The position numbers were made by a program, and so were the translations under genes. DNA of 34,701 nucleotides from an uncultured Paracoccaceae bacterium (GTDB taxonomy: Bacteria; Pseudomonadota; Alphaproteobacteria; Rhodobacterales; Rhodobacteraceae): positions 1-34,701 of the forward strand of contig CANLEQ010000032.1 in NCBI GenBank assembly GCA_947489705.1, given 5' to 3'. This document shows positions 1-7,907 of this stretch, in pieces. The notes beneath the pieces were generated by a model. That model did no database searches. It saw only the letters and a list, made by a program, of their open reading frames with translations, and was not told the origin of the DNA. Positions within the stretch are counted from its first letter, which is position 1; each line of letters opens with the position of its first letter.

Positions 1-1
1 G

Positions 2-76
2 ATGCGCTCACCACGCGAGTTCATCGCAGCTCAAATCGCAACCGCCTGAGTGTCCGGTGAAACAGGGGCAAGACCA
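2..76 (+). mobile_element. 3' tail of an IS3-family element (end of orfB plus probable right end)
   Basis: The first codons read MRSPREFIAAQ...TA and stop at 47-49. This resembles the C-terminus of IS3-family OrfB transposases, where an (R/T)PREFI-type motif follows the last helix. After the stop, a stretch beginning TGTCCGGTGAAACAGGGGC and running to GACCA near 76 would suit an IS3-type right terminal repeat. Only 15 codons are visible and the body lies outside the window, so the family call rests on a short motif. Confidence 0.45.
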
Positions 77-101
77 CTCCGGCTATGGGCGATCTGGTCA
101 G

Positions 102-152
102 GCGGCGTTCAAGCCAGAACGGCCGTTCATCGACGCCAATCGGCCGTTCCGA
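102..152. repeat. Hairpin repeat, copy 1
   Basis: Perfect 9-bp arms GAACGGCCG (117-125) and CGGCCGTTC (141-149) enclose a 15-nt loop. They are preceded by a linker AGGCGGCGTTCAAGCCA. A second copy at 858-917 has a near-identical linker but a different, equally perfect stem. There is no run of T after it, so it is not a typical terminator. Confidence 0.6.
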
Positions 153-266
153 GCCGGACTACTAAACATCTCAGAATTTCATAGTGTAAGTTAGGGTAAA
201 TTCGTAAGAAAACCAGTAACAGAAACTCTCCAACTAAATACCTAGTGTCGCCCTATTGAGGTTCTC

Positions 267-623
267 ATGAGTATATCAGCTACAATCGTAGGACAAGGAT
301 CCGAAAGCTATGATCGGCTTGAGTTGATCGAGGCTGGGATTGCAACAACTGTCGGAGGGGGTGAAGTTGGTCTTCTTGTTTGGGATTTTGGCGAAAGCCG
401 AATTATCTTTCACCATGTTTCTTCAGTTCTCTATGTTGACGAGCAATTTATAACCGAAGAGAATTTCCCATATGGATGGGGTAAAGATATACCATTTGGA
501 CTCTATAAAGTACATGGTTCGTCGTACTTGAAGCGCATTTGCGAAGGTGCTGAGACCCTAGGGTTTAACTTCAATAACCATATACACTGTGTATACTTCA
601 AAGACATTTTTTCTGGAATATAA
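267..623 (+). CDS. Hypothetical protein in an AT-rich patch
   Basis: This 118-residue protein has no signal peptide or membrane segment. It mixes short hydrophobic strands (LLVWDFG, RIIFHHVSSVLYV) with aromatic and acidic stretches, which suggests a small alpha/beta cytosolic fold. A TTGAGG ribosome-binding site (256-261) sits five bases before the ATG, supporting the start. Base composition is clearly more AT-rich than the core genes to the right, and the next gene is DUF3885-like. Immunity-type or other horizontally acquired orphan genes often look like this, but I do not recognise the family, so no function is assigned. Confidence 0.55.
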   Translation: MSISATIVGQGSESYDRLELIEAGIATTVGGGEVGLLVWDFGESRIIFHHVSSVLYVDEQFITEENFPYGWGKDIPFGLYKVHGSSYLKRICEGAETLGFNFNNHIHCVYFKDIFSGI

Positions 624-980
624 CATGTCGGATGATAGAGAAGACTAAAGAAAGAGTGCAGGGGGATCAATAACCTCGTGGCGAATTGATTGCAGATACT
701 ACCAAGTTCGCCCGGATGGAGGTTTGAGCTGCGTGGCTTAAAGTAGATCCAAGAAATGGTCTCCATTGCAGATACCATCTGTCTCGAAGCGCAAGATCGA
801 AACGATGCGATGAGCCTGACCGGACCGGAGACCTCCAACTATCGGAGGTCCGGTCAGGTGGCGTTGAAGCAAGAGCTGCCGTTCGTCCCGGCCGCGGCGA
901 TCGGCAGCTCCAAGCCCAAAATGACCGGCGCGCAACTATGTAAGGCCGCATAATTGATATCAGCAGAGCTAGATGCTAGC
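624..980. other. Non-coding stretch holding the second hairpin repeat
   Basis: No convincing gene is seen between the two AT-rich ORFs. The stretch contains a two-tier stem at 815-858: CCTGACCGG pairs with CCGGTCAGG, and inside it GACCTCC pairs with GGAGGTC. The second hairpin repeat follows directly. Short ORFs here have no ribosome-binding site or recognisable content. Confidence 0.5.
858..917. repeat. Hairpin repeat, copy 2
   Basis: Perfect 9-bp arms GAGCTGCCG (873-881) and CGGCAGCTC (902-910) enclose a 20-nt GC-rich loop. The linker before them, AGGTGGCGTTGAAGCAA where starting at 856, matches the linker of copy 1 with a few changes. Compared with copy 1, several stem positions differ on both arms in a way that keeps every pair. 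Confidence 0.6.
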
Positions 981-1048
981 AAACGCAAATAAATCAGATT
1001 TTCTCCCAAATCAATGAACGGTTCGGCATTCAAGAACTTCCTCATGCC

Positions 1049-1639
1049 ATGTTCTACCACTTCGAATATGCGTTGCGAATTGAATTGGGAGGGGAGAGGT
1101 TTGGAGCGGATCGCCCGATCCGGCGCTTCCTTCAGGCGCATGAACGAGCCAACGTAATATCGCAGTCTCTATTCGAAAACTCGTCCGAGATATTCTTACT
1201 TCTTTCAACTTACGGCCGGAAGAATCCGGACAGGAAGCGTTTAACGCCGCTTAGACTATGCGGGATGAAGCGAAATGAATTCAAGTATGTAGGCGGCACG
1301 CCTCAGCGAGATCAGGATCATATTGCGGAGTTTGGTGCAGATCTATATCGGCATTGGGACATTGCCGAGGTAAAAGACAAGCAATCGATTTCGGACATTC
1401 TCTGGATGGGAATAGCGTCAGAATTGGCGATTACACCAAGCTTTCGCGGTACATTGGCATATCTTGTGGACGTATCAAGCGGGTTAGTCCTTCACGTCTA
1501 CGATGATCGAGGGATGGACGTTGCTGCCATGGCAAATGAACCCTTAAAAGGCCTGTTCCGAACATATCGAGATTGGATGCTGGAACATGATTCCCCCTCG
1601 AATGACCGCTATGTTCGGCGGCGACATTTAGGAATGTGA
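1049..1639 (+). CDS. DUF3885-like protein, possibly lacking its native start
   Basis: The 196-residue product has the two hallmarks I associate with DUF3885. Near the N-terminus is FYHFEYALRIELGGE (family form: aromatic-rich, then RFELG). Near the C-terminus is LVLHVYDDRGMDVAA, followed by a YRDWMLEHD segment. The family is of unknown function. The frame stays open upstream to a TAG at 977-979 and encodes family-like residues (ERFGIQELPHAM) before the annotated ATG. No ATG, GTG or TTG lies in that extension and no ribosome-binding site precedes 1049. The gene may therefore be 5'-truncated or frameshifted. It is AT-rich like its left neighbour. Confidence 0.65.
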   Translation: MFYHFEYALRIELGGERFGADRPIRRFLQAHERANVISQSLFENSSEIFLLLSTYGRKNPDRKRLTPLRLCGMKRNEFKYVGGTPQRDQDHIAEFGADLYRHWDIAEVKDKQSISDILWMGIASELAITPSFRGTLAYLVDVSSGLVLHVYDDRGMDVAAMANEPLKGLFRTYRDWMLEHDSPSNDRYVRRRHLGM

Positions 1640-2109
1640 AAGGCAGCTATGTCCGCATTGCCGACCTTCATCGATTTGCCAATGTTCACGCTACTGCGAA
1701 GGTCCGCTTTAGGAAGCTGCACCGCGGCGCGCGAGGGCAATGTGAATGTCCGCACCGGGCCGATCGTGCCAAGGCGATCAGGCACGCGAAGCCGGCCTGC
1801 CGCGCCGCCTCAAGCCGGCTTCGGCCGCGTTGCGGACCCTCGTCGAAGGCCCGGTAGAGGGTCGCTTCCCGCACGGGAATGGTATTGTTCGCGCCATTGT
1901 CACGCCGAAGGCCGAACGTGATGTCGATTCGCGGAACATCCGCGGCAGTTCATGTATTGCGACCTCGAACCCCGCGGCACCGGGAACGGCCCGCTCCGGC
2001 AGCTTGAACCAGCCGTCGAACCCAACCCTTCCGACCTGCTTCTCCGGTCGGGAGCAGGTCCCGCTGGCCGATCTGAGCCGCGCCAAATCTGAAAAACGGA
2101 GACATCATC
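1640..2109. other. 470-bp stretch with repeats but no clear gene
   Basis: No ORF here has family-like content. One hairpin has arms GAAGCCGG and CCGGCTTC at about 1788-1826. Just upstream is GATCG-(8 nt)-CGATC at about 1764-1781, a layout loosely like the two hairpin repeats at the left end. The last 15 bases carry GGAGA before the SDR start. Confidence 0.4.
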
Positions 2110-3111
2110 ATGACCGAGTTCGACCCGACCCGCCGTGCCCTCATGGCGGGTGCAGCCGCGACCGGGGCCGCGACCGCCACCGGCACCGCCTTCGCGCAAA
2201 ACAACCAGTCGAACGGCGACAGCGCCCAGCCGACGCGGCAGGTCGCCGAGTTCCCAAAGCCGCCCTATCCCGAGCAGGAGCAGCCCTGGCCCGGCCTCGC
2301 ACAGGAGATGACCCCGCGCCCCGACCATGGCGAGGAGTCCTACCAGGGCAACGGGCGGCTGCGCGGCAAGCGCGCGCTCATCACCGGCGGCGACAGCGGC
2401 ATCGGCCGCGCCGCCGCTATAGCCTTTGCGAAGGAAGGGGCCGATGTCGCCATCGCCTACCTGCCCGAGGAAGAGCCCGACGCACAGGACGTCAAGCGCG
2501 TGGTTGAAGAGCAGGGCCGCACCTTCGCCGCATTCCCCGGCGACCTGCGCGACGAGAGCTACACGAAAGGGCTTCCCGAACGGGTGGTCGAGGAACTCGG
2601 TAGCCTCGACATCCTGGTGAACAACGCGGCCTATCAGCAGTGGGTGCCGGGGCTGGAGGAGCTGTCGGACGAGCAGTTCGACCAGACCATGAAGACCAAC
2701 CTTTACGCGATGTTCTGGCTGACCAAGGCAGCCCTGCCGCATCTCAACCCGGGGGCGTCGATCATCAACACCTCGAGCACGGTTGCCGCGACCGCGCCCG
2801 AGATCCTGATCGACTACTCGATGACCAAGTCGGCGATCCTGTCCTTCACCGACGCGATGGCCAAGCAGCTTGCCTCTCGCGGGATCCGGGTAAACGCCGT
2901 GACACCGGGTCCGATCTGGACGCCGCTGCAGATCGCCGGCGGCCAGAAGATGGAGAACGTCGTGCATTTCGGGGCGAACACCCCCGTCGGGCGCGCCGGG
3001 CAGCCGGTGGAACTTGCCCCGCTCTACGTCGCTCTCGCCGATCCAGCGTTTAGCTACTCGACCGGGCAGGTCTTCGGCGCGACGGGCGGCAGCCCTCAGC
3101 CGGCCAGTTGA
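2110..3111 (+). CDS. Tat-signal short-chain dehydrogenase/reductase (YghA/GSP39-like)
   Basis: This NAD(P)(H)-dependent SDR oxidoreductase has 333 residues. The N-terminus has a twin-arginine leader (TRRALM at 7-12), an Ala/Thr-rich hydrophobic stretch and an AFA-Q cleavage site near 29. A linker to about 85 is followed by the Rossmann core: cofactor motif TGGDSGIG 92-99, NNAA 171-174, catalytic Ser about 222, Tyr236 and Lys240 (YSMTK). The PGP motif at 266-268 is typical. The proline-rich linker before the core (PKPPYPEQEQPWPG) matches the YghA/general-stress-protein-39 subgroup, though the Tat leader makes a periplasmic location likely. GGAGA stands seven bases before ATG. It appears monocistronic. 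The substrate is unknown; a stress role is inferred from the subgroup. Confidence 0.85.
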   Translation: MTEFDPTRRALMAGAAATGAATATGTAFAQNNQSNGDSAQPTRQVAEFPKPPYPEQEQPWPGLAQEMTPRPDHGEESYQGNGRLRGKRALITGGDSGIGRAAAIAFAKEGADVAIAYLPEEEPDAQDVKRVVEEQGRTFAAFPGDLRDESYTKGLPERVVEELGSLDILVNNAAYQQWVPGLEELSDEQFDQTMKTNLYAMFWLTKAALPHLNPGASIINTSSTVAATAPEILIDYSMTKSAILSFTDAMAKQLASRGIRVNAVTPGPIWTPLQIAGGQKMENVVHFGANTPVGRAGQPVELAPLYVALADPAFSYSTGQVFGATGGSPQPAS

Positions 3112-3570
3112 GCGCACATCCATGAAACGGCCGGCGCCCGAACTGTGGCGTCGGCCATTCTTGCGTGTCGCACCCGATAAGGCGGTCATGGTCAGCCCTT
3201 AAATCAACTTCGTACATTGAGCGGTAAAGGATAATGCCTCAGCCATGCGCGCGAGGCAGTCGAATGCCATGTGTGACGTGGAACCGTCTGCTTCGGGGAA
3301 GCCCCATCGCGGCGAACGACACCTCGGCGAATGGCGGCAAAGGGCCGAGAACGAGAGGTACCCTTGTCGACTAAGTGCCGGTTCCGCTGCAAAGCGGCAA
3401 GTCTGCTTCGAGCCGGTGTACGTTGTTGTTCTGTAGGCCGAAGTTAGGAAAGCAGGAAGCGGACCTCGGCTCTGCCGTGTTTCAACGGTCGGAACGCGTC
3501 TAGCGAGGTTCAGGAACAACCGGGGTTTTATTTTGTTCTATCAACAATTCACACTATTCGAGGAAAGCCT
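3112..3570. other. 459-bp intergenic region
   Basis: No gene is supported. The stretch resembles degraded intergenic repeat sequence (segments such as AAGTCTGCTTCGAGCC). The last 40 bases are AT-rich and probably hold the promoter of the PRC-barrel gene, though no clear -35/-10 pair can be fixed. Confidence 0.4.
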
Positions 3571-3894
3571 ATGAAAAATCTCATGATTGCTGCCCTGACC
3601 ATTCCTTTTGCCGGTGCTGCGTTTGCTCAGGCGACGGATATATTCAGCTATACCGATGTCGACGACGTCGAAATCATGAGCTCCGACAACGAGGACGTCG
3701 GCGAAATCGAAGCCGTGCTTGTCGATGACTCCGGGGAGCCCGTCGCATTCGTCGTCGAGCTCGATGACAGTTTTCTGGACCTCGGGGACAGTGAAGTTGT
3801 AATGAACATCGATGACTTGACTTGGGAAGATGGCGATTACACAACTACCATGACATCCGAAGAGGTCGAGCAGCTTCCGACTTGGGACGACTGA
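3571..3894 (+). CDS. Exported small acidic PRC-barrel-like protein
   Basis: The 107-residue protein begins with a Sec signal peptide (MKNLMIAALTIPFAGAAFA, cleavage before Gln20). The mature part is very acidic and fits a PRC-barrel: a strand pair around VDDVEIMSSDNEDVGEIEAV with the typical V-G-E/K-I turn, then VLVDDSG and VAFVVELD. PRC-barrel proteins of this exported type are common in alphaproteobacteria and their role is mostly unknown; ligand or protein binding in the periplasm is inferred. GAGGAAAG precedes the ATG and a strong terminator follows, so it is a single-gene unit. Confidence 0.75.
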   Translation: MKNLMIAALTIPFAGAAFAQATDIFSYTDVDDVEIMSSDNEDVGEIEAVLVDDSGEPVAFVVELDDSFLDLGDSEVVMNIDDLTWEDGDYTTTMTSEEVEQLPTWDD

Positions 3895-3916
3895 TCAGAA
3901 CGCCCTTCGAGACCGT

Positions 3917-3942
3917 AAAAGGGGTCTTAGAGGCCCCTTTTT
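3917..3942 (+). terminator. Rho-independent terminator of the PRC-barrel gene
   Basis: AAAAGGGGTCT and AGGCCCCTTTT form an 11-bp stem with one G-T pair around a TAG loop. It ends in a run of five T and starts 23 bases after the stop codon. The A-run mirrors the T-run, so it could act in both directions and also serve the minus-strand Hsp70 gene. Confidence 0.85.
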
Positions 3943-4342
3943 CGTGAGGGCGCCCATCCCAGCACCGCCGCCGAAGTGAGCTTCCGCTTTCCAGTCAAGG
4001 GCGATATTCGGTCCGCTTGCAGACGCTCGTGCATCCGACAACGACGCCGGCTTGGTCCACAAAGTGTAAGTTCGTCTCGGCATCGATCTCGCGGTCGCGA
4101 TGAACGGCCGGTTCGGCGGGCCGCGCTGCGGCATCGGAAGCAGAGGCGAACGGCAACTGAGGGCCGCTCGCTGCGCGAGCGAAGCGCGTTCGGGGATTTG
4201 CCGAAGCGGCGGTTCCGGGGGCGAGGACAGCACCTGGTTTCGGGCGCCTCCTGTATAAGAGGCGCGAGCAAAGCGAAGATTTCGGGACCCGTTACTGCTT
4301 GGATGTTCACCATCTCTGCTAACTATTACGGGCGCTTCAACG
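3943..4342. other. 400-bp intergenic region with short inverted repeats
   Basis: No gene is supported between the two converging transcription units. The sequence includes GCTCGC-TGC-GCGAGC (about 4167-4181) and other GC-rich inverted repeats of the degraded-repeat type seen elsewhere in the left part. Confidence 0.4.
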
Positions 4343-5578
4343 TCAGTCTCCACCGGCCGTGATGGCCAGTCCATCCGCGACGGCCGTTAATACCGCGCCG
4401 AATTCGTGTCGCGCACCGGGGAGGGCCGCCTCCATGGTCTCGGAAACCATGGTTATCAGACTAGAGCCCCCGACGTAGATCACGCGGTCGATCGCAGCCG
4501 GCTCGACTTCGGCCAGCGCGAGCGTTTCCTGCAGCCCCACCGAAAGCTCGCGCGCATAGGGTTCCAAGCTTGCAGCCACCTGCTCGGGGCGGAGCGTGAT
4601 GGTCAATCCAGCTTCGATTGCCCCCAGTTCGATTGTCCCGGTCTTGCCGTTCCGGTTGATGTCGATCTTTCCGGCCTCCACCGCGAAGGCGAGTTCGTGC
4701 CCCAGTTCGTCATCCAGGATCGTGACCAGACGTTCGAGTTTCTCGGGTTCCGTCGCAAGCCTGACCATCTCGGCGACCCGGCGACGGGTCTGGGGAGTGT
4801 ACAGGAAAGGGATCTGCTCCCAGGTCGCAAGCTCGCTGAAAATCGCCTGCGGCACAGGCGTGACGCCTTCGCCCATCGCTTTGCGCAAGCTTGATCCCTT
4901 GCCCATCAACGGCATCACGTACTCAAAGCTGATCGAGCGGTCAAAATCGGTTCCGCCGATACGGACGCCGTTGCTCGCGAGGATTGACACCCCGTCGTTG
5001 CCGAACCTGAACACCGAGAAGTCGGACGTGCCGCCGCCAATGTCGACGATGAGCCCGATTCCGGCCGGGTGCTCGAGAGCGTTGGACGCGATCGCGGCCG
5101 CTTCCGGCTCGACCATGAACTCCACGTCCTCGAATCCGGCGGCGAGGTAGCAGGCGCGAAGATCGTCCTCGGCCTGCTGTTCTCGCGCATCTCCAGGCCG
5201 ATGGAAGAAGACCGGGCGTCCCGACAGGGCGCGCTCGAAGACCAGACCCGTCTCCTGCTCCGCCTGGGTCTTGATCCGGCGCAGAAAGCGGGCAACCAGG
5301 TCGACAAAAGTCATCCGTTCGTTCATCAGTTGCCGCTTTTCGTGCATCAGCGACGTGCCAAGCACACGCTTCAGGGCCCGCATGTAGCGGCCCTCGGCCC
5401 CTTCGAGCAGCGCGTCGTTCGCCGCCCGTCCCATCAGGGTCTGTCGCGCGTTGTAGTCGAGGAAAAGCGCCGTCGGCATGGTCCGGTCGCCGTCGAAGCT
5501 GATCAGACGCGGCGCCCCGTCAACAAGGTGGCCTGCTGCCGAGTTCGATGTTCCGAAGTCGATCCCGAGCGTGCGCAT
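4343..5578 (-). CDS. Hsp70-family protein, YegD-like
   Basis: The 411-residue protein is an actin/Hsp70-fold ATPase without the DnaK substrate-binding and lid domains. Visible motifs are phosphate-1 DFGTSNSA (7-14), EPEAAA (157-162), phosphate-2 DIGGGTSDF (179-187) and an adenosine-binding YVGGSS near 371. Length and the TSNS variant fit YegD-type chaperone-like proteins, whose role is not settled. GGAGGAAAGGGTA directly before the ATG is a strong ribosome-binding site. It appears monocistronic and converges on the PRC-barrel gene, so the bidirectional terminator at 3917-3942 may serve it. Confidence 0.85.
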   Translation of the reverse strand: MRTLGIDFGTSNSAAGHLVDGAPRLISFDGDRTMPTALFLDYNARQTLMGRAANDALLEGAEGRYMRALKRVLGTSLMHEKRQLMNERMTFVDLVARFLRRIKTQAEQETGLVFERALSGRPVFFHRPGDAREQQAEDDLRACYLAAGFEDVEFMVEPEAAAIASNALEHPAGIGLIVDIGGGTSDFSVFRFGNDGVSILASNGVRIGGTDFDRSISFEYVMPLMGKGSSLRKAMGEGVTPVPQAIFSELATWEQIPFLYTPQTRRRVAEMVRLATEPEKLERLVTILDDELGHELAFAVEAGKIDINRNGKTGTIELGAIEAGLTITLRPEQVAASLEPYARELSVGLQETLALAEVEPAAIDRVIYVGGSSLITMVSETMEAALPGARHEFGAVLTAVADGLAITAGGD

Positions 5579-5972
5579 TACCCTTTCCTCCCTGCCGTAA
5601 GAGCAGGCGAGCTACGAACGTCAGCGGACTTGGTCAAGGGACGGTGTGCGCAGCTGAGGCTCACGTCGGTCGTTCGCCGCGGAACACATGAGCGGCCGCA
5701 ATTAGGGTGCGGATTCGAGTGGTGGCCGGTGGTGGCCAGGTAGGCGTAAGTAGGAGTGAGTTGTATTTGAACCGTGACGACAAGGGGTGTCAGAACAAGA
5801 TCCTGACAACAGATCACAAAGCTAACTTGATGACATGGGTTTCCATGGGCTTTCTACCTCTCGCAAACCGTTCGGTTGTTGACACCCTGGATTTGAAAGC
5901 AGCAAGGCTCGCCTAGCTGCGTGAGGTGATATATATGATGGCAACTACGTCAGCGCCGGTAGGAGTTATAGG
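5579..5972. other. Intergenic region upstream of the toxin-antitoxin pair
   Basis: No convincing gene. The left end is the Hsp70 leader. A small inverted repeat GTCAG-(9 nt)-CTGAC lies near 5789-5807. An alternating TATATAT tract (5930-5936) about 40 bases before the antitoxin start could be a -10 element or operator for autoregulation. AGGAG (5961-5965) is its ribosome-binding site. Confidence 0.4.
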
Positions 5973-6212
5973 ATGTCAGGTTCTTTGCAGGTTCGAAATC
6001 TGGACGACGAGATCATCCAGCGCCTCAAATCGAGGGCTGCACGGCACGGGAGATCGGCCGAGGCCGAGCATCGGGAAATCTTGCGCCACGCCCTGTCGGC
6101 GGAAGTTGATCCCTCATTTTCCGATCTCGCCGCTCAGCTGAGGGCAATGTCCGCCGGGCGTAAACATACGCCTGCGGAGCAACTTCAAAGCGAGGGTAGG
6201 GCAGAACGGTGA
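5973..6212 (+). CDS. fitA: FitA-like ribbon-helix-helix antitoxin
   Basis: The 79-residue protein starts with the RHH DNA-binding fold: strand SLQVRNLDDEIIQRL, then two helices with HGRSAEAEHREILRHAL, typical of FitA/StbC-like antitoxins. The C-terminal tail (about 50-79) would wrap the toxin and block its active site. The RHH part is expected to bind its own promoter, so the pair is probably autoregulated and conditionally cooperative, as known for the family. AGGAG lies seven bases before the ATG. It overlaps the toxin start by four bases (GTGA), indicating translational coupling. Confidence 0.85.
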   Translation: MSGSLQVRNLDDEIIQRLKSRAARHGRSAEAEHREILRHALSAEVDPSFSDLAAQLRAMSAGRKHTPAEQLQSEGRAER

Positions 6213-6649
6213 CGGCGTACGTCGTCGATGCAAGTGTCGTGATCAAGTGGGTGGTCGACGAACCGGGGTCCGAACATGCCGTACAACTCATAGACGGCCC
6301 GACCTTATGTGCACCTGATCTGATGATGTCGGAATGCGCCAACATTCTCTGGAAAAAGGTTCGCCGCGGAGAGTTGACCCGGGACGAAGCGTCCCTGGCC
6401 ATCGAGCTTCTTGTCCGGGCCGATGTCGAGCTGGTTCCCACGCGCGCTCTCGCCTCGGCCGCCACTCGGCTTTCCCTGGATCTCGATCACCCGGCCTACG
6501 ATTGCATGTATCTCGCCTTGGCGGTCGATCGGGGTGATGCGTTCGTCACGGCTGATCGGCGGTTTGTGCGTGTCGTCGCAGAACGGGGAGCGCATGATTT
6601 GCGGGGCAGGGCAATTGAACTAGGGGACTTCAACAGGCCCCTCGCGTGA
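6209..6649 (+). CDS. PIN-domain ribonuclease toxin (VapC/FitB family)
   Basis: The 146-residue PIN-domain protein starts at a GTG that overlaps the antitoxin stop. The acidic metal-binding residues of the family are present: Asp7 (VVDASV), Glu42 (SECANIL), Asp98 (PAYDCMYLALA) and Asp116 (VTADRRF). VapC-type toxins cleave specific RNAs, commonly tRNA or rRNA, when the antitoxin is lost. With all residues in place it is probably active. The antitoxin is FitA-like, so a FitB name is possible, but the toxin resembles general VapC as much. Confidence 0.88.
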   Translation: MTAYVVDASVVIKWVVDEPGSEHAVQLIDGPTLCAPDLMMSECANILWKKVRRGELTRDEASLAIELLVRADVELVPTRALASAATRLSLDLDHPAYDCMYLALAVDRGDAFVTADRRFVRVVAERGAHDLRGRAIELGDFNRPLA

Positions 6650-6723
6650 CCTGCGCCGTTCGGCAGGAAAACATACAGCCGACTTATCGGACTCTATGCG
6701 CCGAAGCTAAATTGGGAGGAGAT

Positions 6724-7392
6724 TTGAAGCGCCATGGCCCCATGACGGAATCTGACCGGTCTGAGCTTTCGCGCCAGATCGAGCGTGCCTATGCCGCAAG
6801 CGGCAATCAGCTTGGTTGGCGGCTTCTGTATAGCCCGGCACACGTGCTTGATGGGGCGAAAGTGGCTTTCGTGGGGTTGAACCCAGGAGGGAGTGCGCGA
6901 CCGACGGATCATGCCGAGTTTGCAATGCAATCCGGTAGCGCCTACGTCGAGGAGCAATGGGGCGAGCATCCCCCTGGACGCAGCCCCCTGCAGCGCCAGA
7001 TCCGTGCACTCTTCAGTGGCCTGAACGTCGAACCGAAAGACGTGCTGGCCGGAAATCTTGTACCGTTTCGCTCTCCGGACTGGGCGCGTCTTCGAGCCCG
7101 TAAGAACGCGCCGCGTTTTGGCATTGATCTATGGCGCGAACTGCTAGGGCAGGTTCGCCCGAAGCTGGTCATCGGCATGGGCCGCGAGGTGACGGACGCT
7201 TTGGCGACGGTGCTGGATGCTCATGATGACAAGCGCATCTCGGTTGGCTGGGGTAACGTTACCGGGACTCGGGCTGAGTTCGCTACAGGCACGCTGATCA
7301 GGCTTCCGCATCTCTCTCGCTTTAGGATCATGAGCCGGTCCGAAAGCGCGCCGGGAATCAAAGCGCTATTTGGGTCTGACTGGTACGCCTAG
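6724..7392 (+). CDS. Uracil-DNA-glycosylase-fold protein
   Basis: The product has motifs of the UDG superfamily. FVGLNPGGS corresponds to motif I (GxNPG as in MUG/TDG). NLVPFRSP lies in the middle, KLVIGMGREV forms a core strand, and RLPHLSRF stands where motif II (HPS) is expected. It may bind or process damaged bases, but catalytic residues cannot be assigned with confidence. Start choice: GGGAGGAG (6714-6721) places a TTG at 6724 at good spacing. An ATG at 6742 would give a protein six residues shorter, but the ribosome-binding site is then too far away. It follows the toxin gene on the same strand by 74 bases and is not part of the TA module. Confidence 0.6.
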   Translation: MKRHGPMTESDRSELSRQIERAYAASGNQLGWRLLYSPAHVLDGAKVAFVGLNPGGSARPTDHAEFAMQSGSAYVEEQWGEHPPGRSPLQRQIRALFSGLNVEPKDVLAGNLVPFRSPDWARLRARKNAPRFGIDLWRELLGQVRPKLVIGMGREVTDALATVLDAHDDKRISVGWGNVTGTRAEFATGTLIRLPHLSRFRIMSRSESAPGIKALFGSDWYA

Positions 7393-7501
7393 ATCCTGTC
7401 GATAAAATACCTCTTGCCGGTCGGAGTTGATATTGCCTAGGCAAGAGCCTCGGGTTCAGCTGTCAGGGCATCACGAATTGTGGCATACCAGCGCGATCTG
7501 G

Positions 7502-7768
7502 CTACTTTTGTCTGGCCTGTCGTTTCGCGCGGTAGACGACAGCTGTGCCCCACGGCACGAGGACAGCGATCCCACCCAAGATGGCACCGATCAACGCGCC
7601 GCTAAGACCGATGGCCGTGCCCATCAGGGCAAGACCCATGTCGCCGACAAAAACCGACATTATTAGCGAACCGAGACAGATGCCGCTGGACATCCATTGC
7701 AGAACGAGGGGTAAGCGACGGAACTGGCGCCAGAGCCATTTGAATAAGCTTGAAATTTTTCCTGGCAT
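7502..7768 (-). CDS. Small inner-membrane protein
   Basis: The 88-residue protein has a basic N-terminal amphipathic part (KISSLFKWLWRQFRRL), two hydrophobic segments (about 27-45 and 48-78, Gly/Ala/Ile rich) and a basic tail (YRAKRQARQK). This fits a helical hairpin with both ends in the cytoplasm. AAAGG lies seven bases before the ATG at 7768, which is preferred over an upstream TTG. No family is recognised. Confidence 0.55.
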   Translation of the reverse strand: MPGKISSLFKWLWRQFRRLPLVLQWMSSGICLGSLIMSVFVGDMGLALMGTAIGLSGALIGAILGGIAVLVPWGTAVVYRAKRQARQK

Positions 7769-7907
7769 GTCCGAACCTTTCAAAAGAAAGCTCTAGCATT
7801 CTGCACAGCAACTAAAGGTAGAGCCACCCCTCTGGTGATAAATCGCGTTTGTTGTTCGGGTGTTGTGGGATGCACGTTAAAGGGTAGTCGGGGGGAGAGG
7901 CTGTTCC

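Noticed and set aside
1900-3189. Long 429-residue minus-strand ORF opposite the SDR gene
   Set aside because: It is an antisense shadow of a GC-rich gene; the plus strand has Rossmann, catalytic and Tat motifs and a ribosome-binding site.
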